The position numbers and the translations under genes were made by a program. A DNA stretch of 64,000 nucleotides from assembly GCF_000372525.1 (NCBI RefSeq), contig NZ_AQUR01000101.1, positions 186,001-250,000 on the forward strand, written 5' to 3'. Source of the stretch: Cupriavidus neocaledonicus. Its GTDB lineage: Bacteria > Pseudomonadota > Gammaproteobacteria > Burkholderiales > Burkholderiaceae. Below are positions 62,922 to 64,000 of the stretch, piece by piece (positions within the stretch are counted from its first letter, which is position 1; each line of letters begins with the position of its first letter). A model generated the notes under the pieces. It did no database searches. It had not been told where the DNA came from and saw only the letters and a program-made list of their open reading frames with translations.

Positions 62922-64000
62922 ATGACCGGCCCGCTCCACCCTCCCGGCGATACCTCCCGCGCCACCGCCGCCACCCCCGTGGCTTCGGCGCCCCCGGCTG
63001 TTCCAGCCGCGGCCAACGGCTCGCGCCTGCCCCACGGCCTGCGCGGCGCCGCGCCGCTGCTGGCGCTGCTGGCGCTGGCCGTGCTGGTCGGACTGGCCGG
63101 CGCGCTCGGCTACCGCTACACCTACGACACCGCGCTGGCGCGCCAGGCCGAACGCGGCCAGGTCCAGCTGCGGCTGTACACGCAGGCGCTGGAAAGCGAA
63201 CTGGCGCACTACGACTACGTGCCCGGCCTGCTGTCGCTCGACGAGCGCATCGCCGCGCTGCTGCTGCGCCCCGACGACGCCGCGCGCACCGCGCGCGCCA
63301 ACGAATACCTGAGCGCGCTCAATGCCCGCGCCGGCACGCGCGTGATCTACGTGCTGGACGCGCACGGCAAGGTGCTGGCCACCAGCAACTGGCAGCGCCC
63401 GGACAGCTACCTCGGCGAAGACCTGAGCTTCCGCCCGTACTTCCGCTCGGCGATGGAGGGCCAGCTGGGCCGCTTCTACGGCGTCGGCACCACGCGCAGC
63501 GAATCCGGCTACTACCTGTCGGCGCCGCTGGGCGAGCGCGACAACCCGGTCGGCGTGGCGGTGGTCAAGATCGGCCTGGAGCCGCTGGAGAACCGCTGGC
63601 AGGGCGCCGACAGCCAGATGCTGCTGACCGACGAGAACGGCGTGGTGATCCTGGCCTCGGACCCGTCGTGGAAGCTGGCCGCGCTGCGCCCGCTGTCGGC
63701 CGAGGCGCGCGCGCGCCTGGCGCGCAGCCTGCAGTACAACCGCGCGCCGCTGCCGCAGTTGCCGCTGACCCGGGTGCGCAAGCTGGACAACGGCAACGGC
63801 AGCGGCAGTGCCGCCAACACCAGCAGCGACGAGCTGGTGCGGCTGCGCCGCGGCCCGCCGATGCTGGCCCAGCATGCCGCGCTGCCCGGCACCGACTGGC
63901 AGCTGACGCTGCTGACCAATACCTCGCAGGCACGCGTGGCCGCGCTCAATACCGCGGCGCTGGCGGGCGTGCTGACCGCCTTCGTGCTGCTGCTGGGCGC
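62922..64000 (+). CDS. dctB: DctB-like C4-dicarboxylate sensor histidine kinase (5' part only)
   Basis: The window shows the first 359 codons. A Pro/Ala-rich cytoplasmic start of about 45 residues is followed by TM1 (LLALLALAVLVGLAGALGY) and a periplasmic dCACHE-type sensor domain: LSLDERIAALLLRPDD, YLSALNARAGTRVIYVLD, GEDLSFRPYFRSAMEGQLGR and GYYLSAPLGERDNPVGVAVV. These are typical of DctB proteins that sense succinate and control dctA through DctD. Kinase domains and any dctD lie beyond the right edge. The ATG at 62922 has no clear ribosome site. Confidence 0.87.
   Translation, partial: MTGPLHPPGDTSRATAATPVASAPPAVPAAANGSRLPHGLRGAAPLLALLALAVLVGLAGALGYRYTYDTALARQAERGQVQLRLYTQALESELAHYDYVPGLLSLDERIAALLLRPDDAARTARANEYLSALNARAGTRVIYVLDAHGKVLATSNWQRPDSYLGEDLSFRPYFRSAMEGQLGRFYGVGTTRSESGYYLSAPLGERDNPVGVAVVKIGLEPLENRWQGADSQMLLTDENGVVILASDPSWKLAALRPLSAEARARLARSLQYNRAPLPQLPLTRVRKLDNGNGSGSAANTSSDELVRLRRGPPMLAQHAALPGTDWQLTLLTNTSQARVAALNTAALAGVLTAFVLLLG

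Overview
The window is about 64 kb of very GC-rich (visibly mid-60s percent) chromosomal DNA from a beta-proteobacterium of the Burkholderiaceae, most likely a Cupriavidus species or close Ralstonia-type relative. This rests on gene content and order (pilGHIJ-chpA beside a rubredoxin and hemL, a Tad pilus locus with CpaA-F-type genes, a perfect CIRCE ahead of groESL, hutC/hutU/hutG, dctA next to a dctB-like kinase) and on protein sequence recognition; no database search was possible. Both window edges cut a gene: chpA at the left, a DctB-like sensor kinase at the right.

Layout. 1-8.7 kb: leftward Pil-Chp chemosensory operon pilG-pilH-pilI-pilJ-chpA, which controls type IV pilus motility. 9.1-12.9 kb: rubredoxin, hemL (tetrapyrrole synthesis), then a LemA / TPM-domain / TPM-domain trio. 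12.9-15.3 kb: an MFS transporter divergent from a LysR-type regulator. 15.3-21.3 kb: a 1.1 kb gene-free, AT-richer stretch, then a VpsR-like sigma-54 activator, a methyltransferase and a GtrA flippase, convergent with a GtrB-like polyprenyl-phosphate glycosyltransferase and a GT87 family membrane glycosyltransferase; together they look like a surface-glycan modification module.

21.3-35.2 kb: after another gene-free kilobase comes a rightward Tad/Flp pilus operon: two Flp prepilins, CpaA/TadV peptidase, an unusual winged-helix AAA+ ATPase, CpaB, CpaC secretin, a tiny lipoprotein, TadG-like, two TadE/F pseudopilins, TadZ, TadA, TadB, TadC, closed by a clear intrinsic terminator. 35.3-40.2 kb: a metallophosphoesterase, then a likely iron-related group: an SbnI/SerK-like ParB-fold protein, a CitE-like lyase carrying two compensating frameshifts, a Fur-box-like site and a TonB-dependent siderophore receptor. 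40.2-42.4 kb: groESL with CIRCE operator and promoter.

42.4-50.5 kb: an outer-membrane barrel protein, a small secreted repeat protein, a winged-helix regulator, an IorAB-type molybdenum hydroxylase, an acyltransferase, a diheme cytochrome c and an NTF2-like protein. 50.8-54.1 kb: a large MASE1-PAS-GGDEF-EAL cyclic-di-GMP protein. 54.2-60.8 kb: histidine utilisation genes (hutC, hutU, MHS transporter, hutG), interrupted by a leftward ArsR plus AHSA1-GST fusion operon with its own palindromic operator. 60.8-64 kb: REP-like hairpins, a 22-codon upstream reading frame with a strong ribosome site, dctA, a terminator and the 5' part of a DctB-like kinase. I saw no rRNA, tRNA, CRISPR array, transposase or phage integrase. 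The most interesting points are the extra AAA+ ATPase in the Tad operon, the frameshifted CitE-like gene in the iron group, the ArsR/AHSA1-GST cassette, the split Gtr-like glycan module and the dctA upstream reading frame.
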